DNA from: Breznakiella homolactica | Lineage (GTDB): Bacteria; Spirochaetota; Spirochaetia; Treponematales; Breznakiellaceae | Length of the DNA: 64,000 nt | Direction of reading: 5' to 3' | Assembly: GCF_016616095.2 (NCBI RefSeq) | Contig: NZ_CP067089.2 | Span: 1,488,001 to 1,552,000, forward strand | In this document: positions 6,698 through 15,166 of the stretch, piece after piece | Layout: every line of letters starts with the position of its first letter | Position numbering within the stretch: the stretch's first letter is position 1 | The notes under the pieces: model-generated | The model's database searches: none | What the model saw: only the letters and a program-made list of their open reading frames with translations | What the model was told of the DNA's origin: nothing | Made by a program: the position numbers and the translations under genes

Positions 6698-8977
6698 ATG
6701 AACAGCGTGAAAGTTATTCCATCGGAACGGTACGGATATGATTTCATTCCCCCGGAATATTTACCGGCGGACAAGGATGAATACTGGCTCCGGAATCAAC
6801 AGAACCCAAGTATCCGCCGAACCTGGCGGCGGCTGAAATCCCATGAGATAGAGGTCCTGGTAAAAAACGAGAATTACTGCTCAGACTGGGACAATTTCCT
6901 GGTGAGCGATCCCTTTGAACCGGGGCTGATACGGAATTCCAGTTTCCACGGGCTCATACGTATCGGAATACTGCGGGACGTGCTGCTTCAGCACCACGAT
7001 TTCCGTATTCCCGCGGGAATACGGAACAGCACCGTCATTTCCTGCGATATCGGCGATGATCCGGCGATTCAGGACTGCACGTATATTTCCCATTATATCA
7101 TCGGAGACCGGGTCATCCTGTCCCGCATTGACGAAATGCAGACCACCAACCACGCGAAATTCGGGAACGGGGTTCTTAAGGACGGTGAAAAAGAGGACAT
7201 CCGTATCTGGATAGACGTGATGAACGAAGCCGGCGGCAGATCCGTACTGCCTTTCGTTGATATGATTCCCGCCGACGCGTATCTCTGGGCCGCCTACCGG
7301 GACGACACCGCGCTTACGGCAAAACTCATGGAAATAACCCAGAACCAGTACGGCGGACACCGGGGCAGCTATGGGACCGTGGGCTCCGGGTCGGTGATAA
7401 AAAGCTGCGGCATCATCAAGGATACCGCCGTAGGTTCCGGCGCGTACATAAAAGGGGCGAACAAGCTTAAGAACATCACCATCCTTTCCTCCGAAGATGA
7501 ACCGAGCCAGGTCGGCGAGGGGGTCGAAATGGTGAACGGGATCGTCGGATACGGCAGCCACGTTTTCTACGGCTCCAAGGCGGTCCGTTTCGTTATGGGC
7601 AGGAACTGCAATTTAAAATACGGAGCCCGGCTCATCCACTCGGTAATGGGGGACAACTCAACCGTTTCCTGCTGCGAAATCCTGAACAACCTGATTTTTC
7701 CCGTTCATGAACAGCACCACAACAATTCCTTTCTTATCGCGAGCCTGATCCAGGGCATGTCCAACATGGCCGCCGGAGCCACCATCGGGTCCAACCACAA
7801 CAGCCGGGCAAACGACGGGGAAATCCGGGCGGGCCGGGGTTTCTGGCCCGGGCTTTCGGTCACCCTGAAACACTCCAGCCGTTTCGCCTCCTTTGTGCTC
7901 ATTTCAAAAGGAGACTATCCCTATGAGCTCAACATCACCCTTCCCTTTTCTCTGGTTAACAACAACACGAAAAAGGACCGCCTGGAGGTGATGCCCGCGT
8001 ATTTCTGGCTCTACAATATGTACGCCCTGGAACGGAATTCCTGGAAAACCGCGGCCCGGGATAAACGGCTGAAAAAAATCCAGCTGATCGAGACCGACTA
8101 TCTGGCCCCGGACACGGCGGAGGAAATAATAGAAGCCCTCGGGTTCCTGGAAAACTGGATGGTTAAGGCAGGGTTAAGCGGGGAGGAAGAATTAAACAGG
8201 ACCGAAGGAAACGGATACGGCCCGCCGGATTCCGGCGGGGATCCTGAGGATCCCGAATACGCGTATATTCCCGCGGCGGATGAGGAAATCCCCTGCACCG
8301 GACTGGAACGGCACAGCCGGGGAACGGTTATCCTGAAACCCCGGAAAGCCCGGGCAGCCTACCGGGATATGCTCCGGTATTATTCGGTAAAAACACTCAT
8401 CGGTTATATGGAATCCCGCCCGGATATGGATTTCGGGGATCTCAAACGGGAAATGGAAGACCGGGAGCCCGGCTGGGCCGCGGCGGCGGCATCCCATGGA
8501 AGGGTCCGGGACTGGACCAACCTTGGAGGCCAGATCGTACCGTCATTCAGGATTGACAATCTGAGGGAACAAATCCGCTGCGGAGAGATGCGGAGCTGGG
8601 ACGACATCCACGCCGAATACGGCCGGATGGCTTCATTGTATCCCCTGGACAAAGCCCGGCACGCGTGGTCGGTGCTGGCCCTTCTCAGGAACGAAGACGG
8701 CACCGGGGAAAAATCCGGCGGCAGCGGCGGTATGGATTCCTCCGGGTTCAGGGATGAACTTTTTTACGCAGGAAAAACAAAAAAATGGCTCACCGGTCAG
8801 GTGTACCTGAGCAGGGCAAAGGATTTTAATGATCCCTTCAGGGCCATAACATACCGGAACAGAGCGGAAATGGAACAGGTCACCGGGGCACCGGATGGTA
8901 ATTTCTTCGTCAATCTTATGCGGGAAGAACTGGCGAAATTCGAGGCTTCGGTTACGCGGCTGGCGGCCCGGCTGTAA
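6698..8977 (+). CDS. DUF4954-type protein with left-handed beta-helix region
   Basis: This is a large cytoplasmic protein of 759 residues. The N-terminal two thirds show hexapeptide-like spacing of small and hydrophobic residues (GSGSVIKSCGIIKDTAVGSGAYIKGANKLKN; VMGRNCNLKYGARLIHSVMGDNSTVSCCEILNN), as in sugar-nucleotide acyltransferases. Family recognition rests on the overall pattern and on segments such as GATIGSNHNSRANDGE. A charged, low-complexity linker (about residues 490-540) separates a helical C-terminal domain. The gene has GAGGTGA before its ATG. Its role is unknown; a sugar-phosphate or cell-envelope enzyme is a reasonable guess. It stands alone between divergent and unrelated neighbours. 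Confidence 0.7.
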   Translation: MNSVKVIPSERYGYDFIPPEYLPADKDEYWLRNQQNPSIRRTWRRLKSHEIEVLVKNENYCSDWDNFLVSDPFEPGLIRNSSFHGLIRIGILRDVLLQHHDFRIPAGIRNSTVISCDIGDDPAIQDCTYISHYIIGDRVILSRIDEMQTTNHAKFGNGVLKDGEKEDIRIWIDVMNEAGGRSVLPFVDMIPADAYLWAAYRDDTALTAKLMEITQNQYGGHRGSYGTVGSGSVIKSCGIIKDTAVGSGAYIKGANKLKNITILSSEDEPSQVGEGVEMVNGIVGYGSHVFYGSKAVRFVMGRNCNLKYGARLIHSVMGDNSTVSCCEILNNLIFPVHEQHHNNSFLIASLIQGMSNMAAGATIGSNHNSRANDGEIRAGRGFWPGLSVTLKHSSRFASFVLISKGDYPYELNITLPFSLVNNNTKKDRLEVMPAYFWLYNMYALERNSWKTAARDKRLKKIQLIETDYLAPDTAEEIIEALGFLENWMVKAGLSGEEELNRTEGNGYGPPDSGGDPEDPEYAYIPAADEEIPCTGLERHSRGTVILKPRKARAAYRDMLRYYSVKTLIGYMESRPDMDFGDLKREMEDREPGWAAAAASHGRVRDWTNLGGQIVPSFRIDNLREQIRCGEMRSWDDIHAEYGRMASLYPLDKARHAWSVLALLRNEDGTGEKSGGSGGMDSSGFRDELFYAGKTKKWLTGQVYLSRAKDFNDPFRAITYRNRAEMEQVTGAPDGNFFVNLMREELAKFEASVTRLAARL

Positions 8978-9052
8978 AAAAACCTCCGGAAGGCAGTCCC
9001 GCGGGATTTACACCCTGTGGAGTTTTTTTATATTAGCCGATATAGTATATAT

Positions 9053-9742
9053 ATGGACACACCAGTTATTACAGAAATGGATATGGTTATCCGCCTGTGC
9101 CTCGGATTTGTGGCAGGGGCCATTATCGGTTTTGAACGCTCCAGCCGGCGGCAGGTCGCGGGGCTGAGGACCCATATTCTCATTGCCACCGGGGCAACCC
9201 TTCTGATGATCCTTTCGATCTGGCTTCCCCAGGAATTCAATTCCCTGAAAAACGGGGATCCCGGACGGATTGCCGCACAGGTCGTATCGGGCATCGGGTT
9301 TCTCGGCGCCGGTGCCATTATCCGTTTGGGCAATAACGTAAAGGGCCTCACCACCGCCGCGTCCCTGTGGCTTATTGCCGCCGTGGGCCTTGCCATCGGC
9401 GCCGGCATGTTCCTGGCAGCCGCGGTGACCGAGATTATAACCCTGGTAACCCTTATTCTTCTGGATGTATTCGAAAAGAAACTCTTCCCTTCGGAACGGA
9501 ACAAGATTCTCGAGCTTACCTACAAGAGCAGCATCCCCGATACCAAGGAAGCCATGAAAATACTGAAATCCTTCGGAGTCAGGATCCAGTCGGTGGACGT
9601 AAACCAGTCCATCGGCAAAGACAAAGGCGCCCGTCTGCGGCTTCTGGTGGGAATGCCCGACTCAACGGATATTTCGAAACTCGCCAAGGCCATGAAAACC
9701 ACCGGCAATGTGGAACGCTTCGAAATGAAGGAAAAATACTAA
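9053..9742 (+). CDS. mgtC: MgtC/SapB-family membrane protein
   Basis: This 229-residue protein has the MgtC signature: an N-terminal block of four to five helices containing RLCLGFVAGAIIGFER and VVSGIGFLGAGAII...GLTTAASLW. It ends in a soluble ACT-like domain (about residues 150-229: ELTYKSSIPDTKEAMKILKSFGV). Family members help cells cope with low Mg2+ and, in pathogens, inhibit ATP synthase. The ATG at 9053 starts just before the first helix. TATAGT ends 6 bp upstream of it, and no ribosome site is seen, so the transcript may be leaderless. A GTG at 9017 would add 12 residues inside the promoter region. Confidence 0.85.
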   Translation: MDTPVITEMDMVIRLCLGFVAGAIIGFERSSRRQVAGLRTHILIATGATLLMILSIWLPQEFNSLKNGDPGRIAAQVVSGIGFLGAGAIIRLGNNVKGLTTAASLWLIAAVGLAIGAGMFLAAAVTEIITLVTLILLDVFEKKLFPSERNKILELTYKSSIPDTKEAMKILKSFGVRIQSVDVNQSIGKDKGARLRLLVGMPDSTDISKLAKAMKTTGNVERFEMKEKY

Positions 9743-9751
9743 AAACCAGTT

Positions 9752-10054
9752 TTATGAGGAAACAGCCGGCACCGGTTCACTCCGGTCCGGCGCGGTGAGC
9801 GCCTCCAGCTGTTCCAGATACGCCAGGGCTTCTTCCCGGGAAGAGCCGCACATTTCCCGCAGCGGTTTGAGGGATCCGCAGACCGGCGGCCGTCCGGGGG
9901 TTCCGTAGATGGAACAGCGGAGATCATCGGCCAGGTGAATGCAGCGGACCCCCGCGGGTTTTCCGCCGGGCAGACCGGGCATGGGGCTGGAAATAGACAG
10001 GGCGATGCAGCAGGCGCCGCATCCGGGGCGGCACGCCAGAATTTCACCTTCCAT
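9752..10054 (-). CDS. YkgJ-type cysteine cluster protein
   Basis: This small protein (100 residues) has eight cysteines arranged as in YkgJ/UPF0153 proteins, which chelate zinc or an iron-sulfur cluster. Cys8, Cys12, Cys15 and Cys16 sit in the N-terminal CRPGCGACC motif. A second group follows in RCIHL...RCSIYGTPGRPPVC. Biochemical role is unknown. Its ATG immediately follows the stop codon of the lipid kinase gene upstream, so the two form a coupled operon. Confidence 0.75.
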   Translation of the reverse strand: MEGEILACRPGCGACCIALSISSPMPGLPGGKPAGVRCIHLADDLRCSIYGTPGRPPVCGSLKPLREMCGSSREEALAYLEQLEALTAPDRSEPVPAVSS

Positions 10055-11182
10055 TTATAGCTTCTTCAGTATCGGAATAACCGGCTCGGTGAGTTCTATG
10101 GCAGCGGGAAAATCGCCGTCCTCCAGACGTACGGTCTCGCCGTCCATCTGGGCCAGGATCGGATACGCGTAGCGGAATTCAACCTTGCTGGCGCTGAATA
10201 ATCTGGCTTCGGGCTTATCGATATGGGTGCCGGTGGTAAACTGCCCTTTTAAGGCAACCTTTCGCAGCAGGGACATCTGCCGGACCTCGCAGACATTGCG
10301 GTCGTCCGGGAGTATCCATTTGTGGGAACCATAGGTCCTGTGCCCGCTGGCGCCCATTGCCAGGAGCAGCACCGGTTCGGTAAAACGGGTCACCTCCCTG
10401 CCCGCCTCGTCAAAGGCAGCCACGTCCATGGTCTTTACCTTGTAGATCCGGTCGTACAGCAGGGACGCGATATCCACCCACAGTTTATAGGAATCCCCGG
10501 GAAGATTGCCTTTCATCTTATTGGTCATGTGGGTGACAAAGGCGTCGAGCCCCACGGAAAGGATATTGAAGGCCAGGAAAGGGCCCTTGTCCTTATTCGC
10601 CGTGGTGAGCCGCAGCGCCCGGGCATACTCAACCCGCGCAGGATGTATCAGCAGGTCCAGGGCTTCACTCAGTTCCCAGCCGTCGGAGCCGTCGTTGCCG
10701 GTCCCCATGGGAAGCCGCAGAATAGCGCAGTTTGAACGGACCGCCGCGGGGGCCGCGTACAGCGAGAGCTGCGCCTCCAGGCTGGTCCCGTCCCCGCCGG
10801 CGGTGATGATAAGGTGAAATGGCGCCGGCCCGCTCTCAGCGGCCATGGCGCCGGCTTCATCCATAAGAGCCTCCACGATGGCCCCGGCATGCCCCGGACC
10901 GTTGGTGGGAACCAGCCCCAAAGAACCAAGCACCCCGGATCCGCCGTCAAATTCCTGGGCAGTCCGGGACGGACCGGACCAGGCGGAGCGGACCGGACTG
11001 TTCCGTGCCTTTTCTGCGTAAGAACTCAGCACGGAAAAATGCCTGTTCCACCGGGATTTGATGGTAAAGCCCCCGGCTTTCGGGTTGGCGATTACGGTCC
11101 AGGTCAGAGGACGGCCCTGGGCAAGGGGTGTCCGGGAACAGATATCCGACAATCCGGCGGCAAAGGCTTCAATGGCGTCCAT
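10055..11182 (-). CDS. Diacylglycerol/sphingosine kinase-family lipid kinase
   Basis: This 375-residue protein carries the DAGK catalytic signature: an N-terminal VIANPKAGG nucleotide-binding loop, the ITAGGDGTSLE motif near residue 130 and the RLPMGTGND motif near residue 155. These enzymes phosphorylate diacylglycerol or other lipids at the membrane face. An unusual insertion of about 40 residues (NSPVRSAWSGPSRTAQEFDGGSGVLG...) lies between the first and second motifs. The start at 11182 lacks a strong ribosome site. Upstream is the palindromic gap at 11183-11710. The gene abuts the Cys-cluster gene downstream. Confidence 0.8.
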   Translation of the reverse strand: MDAIEAFAAGLSDICSRTPLAQGRPLTWTVIANPKAGGFTIKSRWNRHFSVLSSYAEKARNSPVRSAWSGPSRTAQEFDGGSGVLGSLGLVPTNGPGHAGAIVEALMDEAGAMAAESGPAPFHLIITAGGDGTSLEAQLSLYAAPAAVRSNCAILRLPMGTGNDGSDGWELSEALDLLIHPARVEYARALRLTTANKDKGPFLAFNILSVGLDAFVTHMTNKMKGNLPGDSYKLWVDIASLLYDRIYKVKTMDVAAFDEAGREVTRFTEPVLLLAMGASGHRTYGSHKWILPDDRNVCEVRQMSLLRKVALKGQFTTGTHIDKPEARLFSASKVEFRYAYPILAQMDGETVRLEDGDFPAAIELTEPVIPILKKL

Positions 11183-11225
11183 GGATCAAGCGTGGCATGA
11201 AAAATCCGGCCCGTCAAGGACCGGT

Positions 11226-11430
11226 CAGGGTGTCTGCAGTATATATATATACTGTGCCGGACAAAGCAGCATGGAGTAACAGATCCGGGGGTCCTGCCTT
11301 AGGGTATGGGGTATGGCGGCGCATCGGCCTGCGGCCTCGAAAGCCGCTCATACCCCATACCCTAAGGCACCCCGCGTTACCTATTTCGGACCATGCTGCT
11401 TTGCCGCTGCGGTATACTGCAGATACCCTG
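11226..11430. repeat. Large nested palindrome (first of two in the gap)
   Basis: Perfect 20-bp arms at 11296-11315 and 11349-11368 enclose a loop with further pairing. Outside them a second, imperfect pair of arms runs from about 11226-11275 to 11392-11430 (shared blocks TCTGCAGTATA and CAAAGCAGCATGG). The left outer arm also contains its own perfect palindrome, AGTATATATATATACT (11239-11254). The whole forms one 205-bp nested inverted repeat. It is a small non-autonomous element, an RNA with a long hairpin, or a REP-like unit. There is no coding evidence. Confidence 0.7.
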
Positions 11431-11566
11431 CCGTGGCGGGGGGGCTGGGTGGTGAAAGACATTTCCAGATATCCCAGGAACCAGAAGTGGGGTTGCTGCA
11501 GCCAGGGGTCATGGCCTTCGGACGTGCGCCGCCCTCCCCGCAAAGGGCAGCACCGAGCCGGTTAAG

Positions 11567-11684
11567 CCTGAAAGCACCTGTCCGCAACGGTAACGCCGGG
11601 TGTCGGATGAAAAGAAATACCGCTTTGCGGTGTTTTTTCATCCGACGGGCCCCGCGGCCCCGGTAACCCACGGGTGCTTTCAGG
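11567..11684. repeat. Second nested palindrome of the gap
   Basis: Outer arms CCTGAAAGCACC (11567-11578) and GGTGCTTTCAGG (11673-11684) are perfect complements. Inner arms GTCGGATGAAAA and TTTTCATCCGAC (11602-11613 and 11635-11646) surround a small CCGC/GCGG hairpin. Architecture parallels the palindrome at 11226-11430, though the sequence differs. The stretch between them (11431-11566) shows nothing recognisable. Open frames within both are consequences of the symmetry and lack ribosome sites. Confidence 0.65.
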
Positions 11685-11710
11685 ATTGTCAGACTCTGCG
11701 CTCCCCCGCA

Positions 11711-12367
11711 TCATACTTTGTTGTTTTGCAGGACCGGGCCGAGTTTGTAGACATCGGACACACTGTCTACCAGAATACCGCCCATGCCCAGTTCCAGGGG
11801 AAGGGCGATATCGATATCGTACCGGTCGCCGATGGATACACAGGCGCCGGGTTCCGCGCGCAGGTCCGCCGCGGCTTTCAGGAACGGCGCCTTATGGGGC
11901 TTTGAAACGCCGCAGGTATCAAGGCCGATGACGGCTGAAAAAAACGGCATGACCCCAAGGATGGCGAGGGTTTTCCTGGCCACCAGGGAGGGATTGTTCG
12001 TGACCACCCCCAGGGAATAGGTCCGGGAAAGCTCTTCCATGGTTTTCTGCAGTTCCCGGTCTTCGGAAAGAAAATCCGCCGGTTCCAGCAGTTCCTCCCG
12101 CCACCGGACGCTTTCCTCTATGGGGATACCGAAGGCGACAAAGGCGTTTCCCATGCTCAGGGTTTTGCCGCCGTTGTTCCCGGACCATTCATCGCGGTAT
12201 TCCTTAAGCTGCTTCATCATTTCTTCAAATGAAACACCCCGGAGTTCCGCCAGCCGCTGTACGGGGTATTCCTGCTGAACCCGGTTGTACTCCGCGTGGG
12301 TATAAAGGGTCATATCCATATCGAAAATAAGCGCCTTGATCTGTTCGGGAAGCTGATAACATTTCAT
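11711..12367 (-). CDS. HAD-family hydrolase (nucleotidase/phosphatase-like)
   Basis: A 218-residue HAD phosphatase with motif I ALIFDMDMTLY, motif II VVTNNPS and motif IV SIGDRYDIDIALPLELGM. The cap domain is helical and inserted after motif I. The ATG at 12367 overlaps the stop of the upstream sugar kinase gene by four bases (ATGA), so translation is coupled. A longer frame to 12487 lies entirely inside the kinase gene and is rejected. In an operon with PRPP synthetase and a sugar kinase, the phosphatase probably acts on a sugar phosphate or nucleotide. Substrate is not evident. Confidence 0.8.
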   Translation of the reverse strand: MKCYQLPEQIKALIFDMDMTLYTHAEYNRVQQEYPVQRLAELRGVSFEEMMKQLKEYRDEWSGNNGGKTLSMGNAFVAFGIPIEESVRWREELLEPADFLSEDRELQKTMEELSRTYSLGVVTNNPSLVARKTLAILGVMPFFSAVIGLDTCGVSKPHKAPFLKAAADLRAEPGACVSIGDRYDIDIALPLELGMGGILVDSVSDVYKLGPVLQNNKV

Positions 12368-13782
12368 GGGAAGAGTGCCTCCAGTTTCGAGCTGATATCC
12401 CGGTACCGGCCGTATTCCTGCCGGTACTGTCCGTGAATGGCTCCATTCGGCATATAGGTTTCTTTTATGTGCACGATCATTTGGCATGCCTCATCCAGGT
12501 CCGCCGCGTCTCCCAGGGCCGTGAGCGCGAGGCAGGCGTCTCCGGCAAGTTCGCCGTCGGCAATTTCCATGGCATGAAGCACTGTCCCTGATATATCCGC
12601 CTTGAGCTGGTTCCAGAGGGAGTTCTTCGCCTGCCCTCCGGAAATCCGCATCTCCGTCACCGGAAAACCGTTTTGTTCAAGAATATCGAGGGCGGAAAGG
12701 ACCTTAAACCCGATGGATTCCACCACAGCCCGGCCAAGTTCCGGCCGGGAGCTGAGACCCGCGGTGGAAACGAGGGCGCTGGGAACGGTAAGGCTGCCGC
12801 CGGAAAGATCCGGAAAAAAGAGACAGCTCCCGGAACCTACCGGACAGCCGTCTTTTCCCTGGGCGCACCGGATAATTTCCTCCAGAATAACTTCATAGGA
12901 ACGGTCCTTCTGGCCGGTGATTTCCCGGAACCATTCAAAAAGCCGCCCCGAACTGGGGATCATGGCCCCTACACTCCATAAGCCGTCCTTTACATGGGGA
13001 AAACTCCCGAGGCCGCTCCCGGAATCCGCTGGAACGGTGCTGCATACGTTGATGCCTTCGGAGCTTCCGGCCCGGTCGCAGACGATCCCCGGTTCCAGAG
13101 CCCCGACGCCGATGAGGGCCACAATAAAATCGGGCCCACCGGCGACTATGGGGATACCCCGGGGAATCCCGAAATTCTCCGCCGCCCCCGGGGAAACCCT
13201 TCCGGTTACCCGGCCCAGGCCGATATAGGGAGGGAATTTCTCCGGATCGAGCCCGAAGAGCCGGCACTGTTCATCATCCCAGTAGTAGGGAGTATAGGCA
13301 GGCGACGGAAGGGTGGTAACCGCGTCCGCCCCCAGGCGCCACGCGAGCCAATCCTGGGAAGCGAAGAGGTACTGCGTCCTGTTGTAAGCGGCGGCTTCAT
13401 TCTCACGGAACCAGGCGGCGCGGGGCAGGTACATGGATTTCCGGGCGGGATCCCCCGGGGGCACGGAAATAACCTTGTGTTTATCGTGCCAGTGGAGGGG
13501 CGGAAGCGCCCCGCCGTCCCGGGTTACGGGCACAAAGGTGGGTCCGTTCCCGGAAATACACACGGCGTGAGGCACAAGTTCGGAATGGCGGGAAAAAAGA
13601 AGCCCCAGGGCCCGGCGGAGGGCTTCTTCCCAATCCGCTGCCAGAACGGTTCCGGCAGCGACCTGGTCGCCGGGATACGCCTCCCGGGCAAAGGCCCGTT
13701 CCCGGCCGCTGCTGTCAATGAGGGCCGCTTTGAGGGATGAGGTGCCGATATCCGCGCACAGGATTATACGTTCGGAAGTCAT
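12364..13782 (-). CDS. FGGY-family carbohydrate kinase
   Basis: This is a cytoplasmic sugar kinase of 472 residues. The FGGY N-terminal ATPase fold begins at CADIGTSSLKAALID. The substrate loop region contains CISGNGPTFVPV and LHWHDKHKV. The second domain begins near residue 215 (GIPIVAGGPDFIVALIGVGAL) and includes the signature-like GGQAKNSLWNQLKADISG near residue 395. Family members phosphorylate xylulose, ribulose, gluconate or related sugars; this one cannot be assigned further. The gene starts 4 bp after the prs stop and overlaps the HAD gene by four bases. Confidence 0.82.
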   Translation of the reverse strand: MTSERIILCADIGTSSLKAALIDSSGRERAFAREAYPGDQVAAGTVLAADWEEALRRALGLLFSRHSELVPHAVCISGNGPTFVPVTRDGGALPPLHWHDKHKVISVPPGDPARKSMYLPRAAWFRENEAAAYNRTQYLFASQDWLAWRLGADAVTTLPSPAYTPYYWDDEQCRLFGLDPEKFPPYIGLGRVTGRVSPGAAENFGIPRGIPIVAGGPDFIVALIGVGALEPGIVCDRAGSSEGINVCSTVPADSGSGLGSFPHVKDGLWSVGAMIPSSGRLFEWFREITGQKDRSYEVILEEIIRCAQGKDGCPVGSGSCLFFPDLSGGSLTVPSALVSTAGLSSRPELGRAVVESIGFKVLSALDILEQNGFPVTEMRISGGQAKNSLWNQLKADISGTVLHAMEIADGELAGDACLALTALGDAADLDEACQMIVHIKETYMPNGAIHGQYRQEYGRYRDISSKLEALFP

Positions 13783-13786
13783 TACA

Positions 13787-15019
13787 TTAATTATCGGAAA
13801 AAAGCTTGTTTATAACTGCCCGGTTGTCCAGCAGGGAGCTGAGGGAGCGGCCCTGGTGCAGCCGGGAGATGGTCTTGGCAAACAGTTTCGAAATATTGGC
13901 GCTGATATACCATTCCCGCTGGAGCAGCGCCTCATGGTATACCGCGTTGGTCCCGATAATCCGGTGGAAATACCCATTCTTATACGCTTCATCAAAATGT
14001 TCTATGGCATCCCCGGAAAAGAGCGGCAGACTGACCGCGCAGATAACCCGTTTTGCCCCCTGTTCCTTGAGGAATTTCATAGCCTTAAGCAGGGTTCCGC
14101 CGGTGCCGAGTATATCGTCAGCCATGAAAACGGTTTTACCTGATACATTACCCAGGAGCTTGATCTCGGCAATGTTGTTATCCAGGGCGTTTTGGGAAAC
14201 CTTGGAGTAATCCCGTTCCTTGTACAGAAGGGCCAGGGGTTTTTTAAGGGCCGTGGCGTAGAATTTATTCCGGTCCACCGCGCCGGTATCAGGCGAAAGA
14301 ACCACAAAATCATCGCTGTCGATGGATTCCAGCTCCGCCAGTTTGCGGATAATCTGGTAACTGGCGTGGAGATTTTCCATGCGCATGAAGTTGAAGGCAT
14401 TGCCGATTTCCCGGGAGTGAATATCAAGGGTTATGATCCGGCTGACCCCCAGGGATTCCAGAATCCGGCCGACCCGGCCGGCGGTGAGCCCTTCCCTTCC
14501 CTTTTTCTTATGCTGCCGGGCGTAGGGATAGGTGGGAATAACCAGGGTAACCCGTTCCGCTCCGGCCTGTTTGGCGGCATCCACGGTCACGAATATGGTC
14601 ATGAGATGGTCGTTTATGGACATGACCTTGGTGGTTTTCCCTTCATTAAAGCTCAGGGGATAATGGTTTTCCACATCCTGAACAATGTAAAGGTCCTTGC
14701 CGCGGATGGATTCAAGGATTTCCGCCTTGATTTCGCCGTTGGGAAACAGGCTGAACCGGGCGGGAACTTTAATGCGCGGAGATCGGTATTTCTGGATCTG
14801 CCCGGGAATACAGGCGTTGCTGGAAGCCACATCATTGATAAAATTTACCTTTCTGATGGCCGCTTCTTCTTCCAGACCGTAATGTTTCGCCAGTTCCGAT
14901 ACCATATAGGAAAAATGCTTATGGTATACTTTCCGGAGATGACTGATCACCTCCCCGGCAAAACATTCGCCCCCGGGACATGCAAGAACCCCAAGATTTG
15001 CAGGATTGGAATAGTTCAT
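13787..15019 (-). CDS. prs: Ribose-phosphate pyrophosphokinase (PRPP synthetase), long form
   Basis: The enzyme transfers pyrophosphate from ATP to ribose-5-phosphate to make PRPP for nucleotide, His and Trp synthesis. Visible motifs are the Mg/ATP region TLDIHSREIGNAF, the flexible loop YKERDYSKVS and the PRPP loop MADDILGTGGTLLKAM. At 410 residues it is about 90 longer than the classical enzyme. The extra N-terminal part (LGVLACPGGECFAGEVISHLRKVY) matches the long variant seen in some spirochaetes and other bacteria. The ATG at 15019 is chosen because a promoter (TTGACC-N17-TACTAA, 15058-15030) ends 10 bp upstream. First gene of an operon with a sugar kinase and a HAD phosphatase. Confidence 0.85.
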   Translation of the reverse strand: MNYSNPANLGVLACPGGECFAGEVISHLRKVYHKHFSYMVSELAKHYGLEEEAAIRKVNFINDVASSNACIPGQIQKYRSPRIKVPARFSLFPNGEIKAEILESIRGKDLYIVQDVENHYPLSFNEGKTTKVMSINDHLMTIFVTVDAAKQAGAERVTLVIPTYPYARQHKKKGREGLTAGRVGRILESLGVSRIITLDIHSREIGNAFNFMRMENLHASYQIIRKLAELESIDSDDFVVLSPDTGAVDRNKFYATALKKPLALLYKERDYSKVSQNALDNNIAEIKLLGNVSGKTVFMADDILGTGGTLLKAMKFLKEQGAKRVICAVSLPLFSGDAIEHFDEAYKNGYFHRIIGTNAVYHEALLQREWYISANISKLFAKTISRLHQGRSLSSLLDNRAVINKLFSDN

Positions 15020-15036
15020 GAATACTAACTTAGTAC

Positions 15037-15074
15037 CATAATAAGCCCCGGAGGTCAAGCCGGGGCTTATTATG
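15037..15074 (-). terminator. 15-bp perfect hairpin overlapping the prs promoter
   Basis: Arms CATAATAAGCCCCGG (15037-15051) and its exact complement (15060-15074) enclose an 8-nt loop. The prs -35 hexamer (15053-15058) lies in the loop. Read on the minus strand, it stands 93 bp past the esterase stop and ends in TTATTATG, so it may terminate that transcript. It could equally be an operator for prs. Confidence 0.5.
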
Positions 15075-15166
15075 CACAAAATCAGTTTTCCAGAACCACT
15101 ACCAAATATTTAACAGAACTGGGCTTATTACAAAATAAACCCTACCTTCCGGTTTTTAACCGTTTT

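Noticed and set aside
8978..9052. Riboswitch or Mg-sensing leader before mgtC
   Set aside because: Only 75 bp separate the genes and the promoter appears to abut the ATG, leaving no room for a leader RNA.
11214..11671. Several open frames on both strands in the palindromic gap
   Set aside because: They mirror one another because of the inverted repeats, lack ribosome sites and give Arg/Pro/Gly-rich sequences without recognisable domains.
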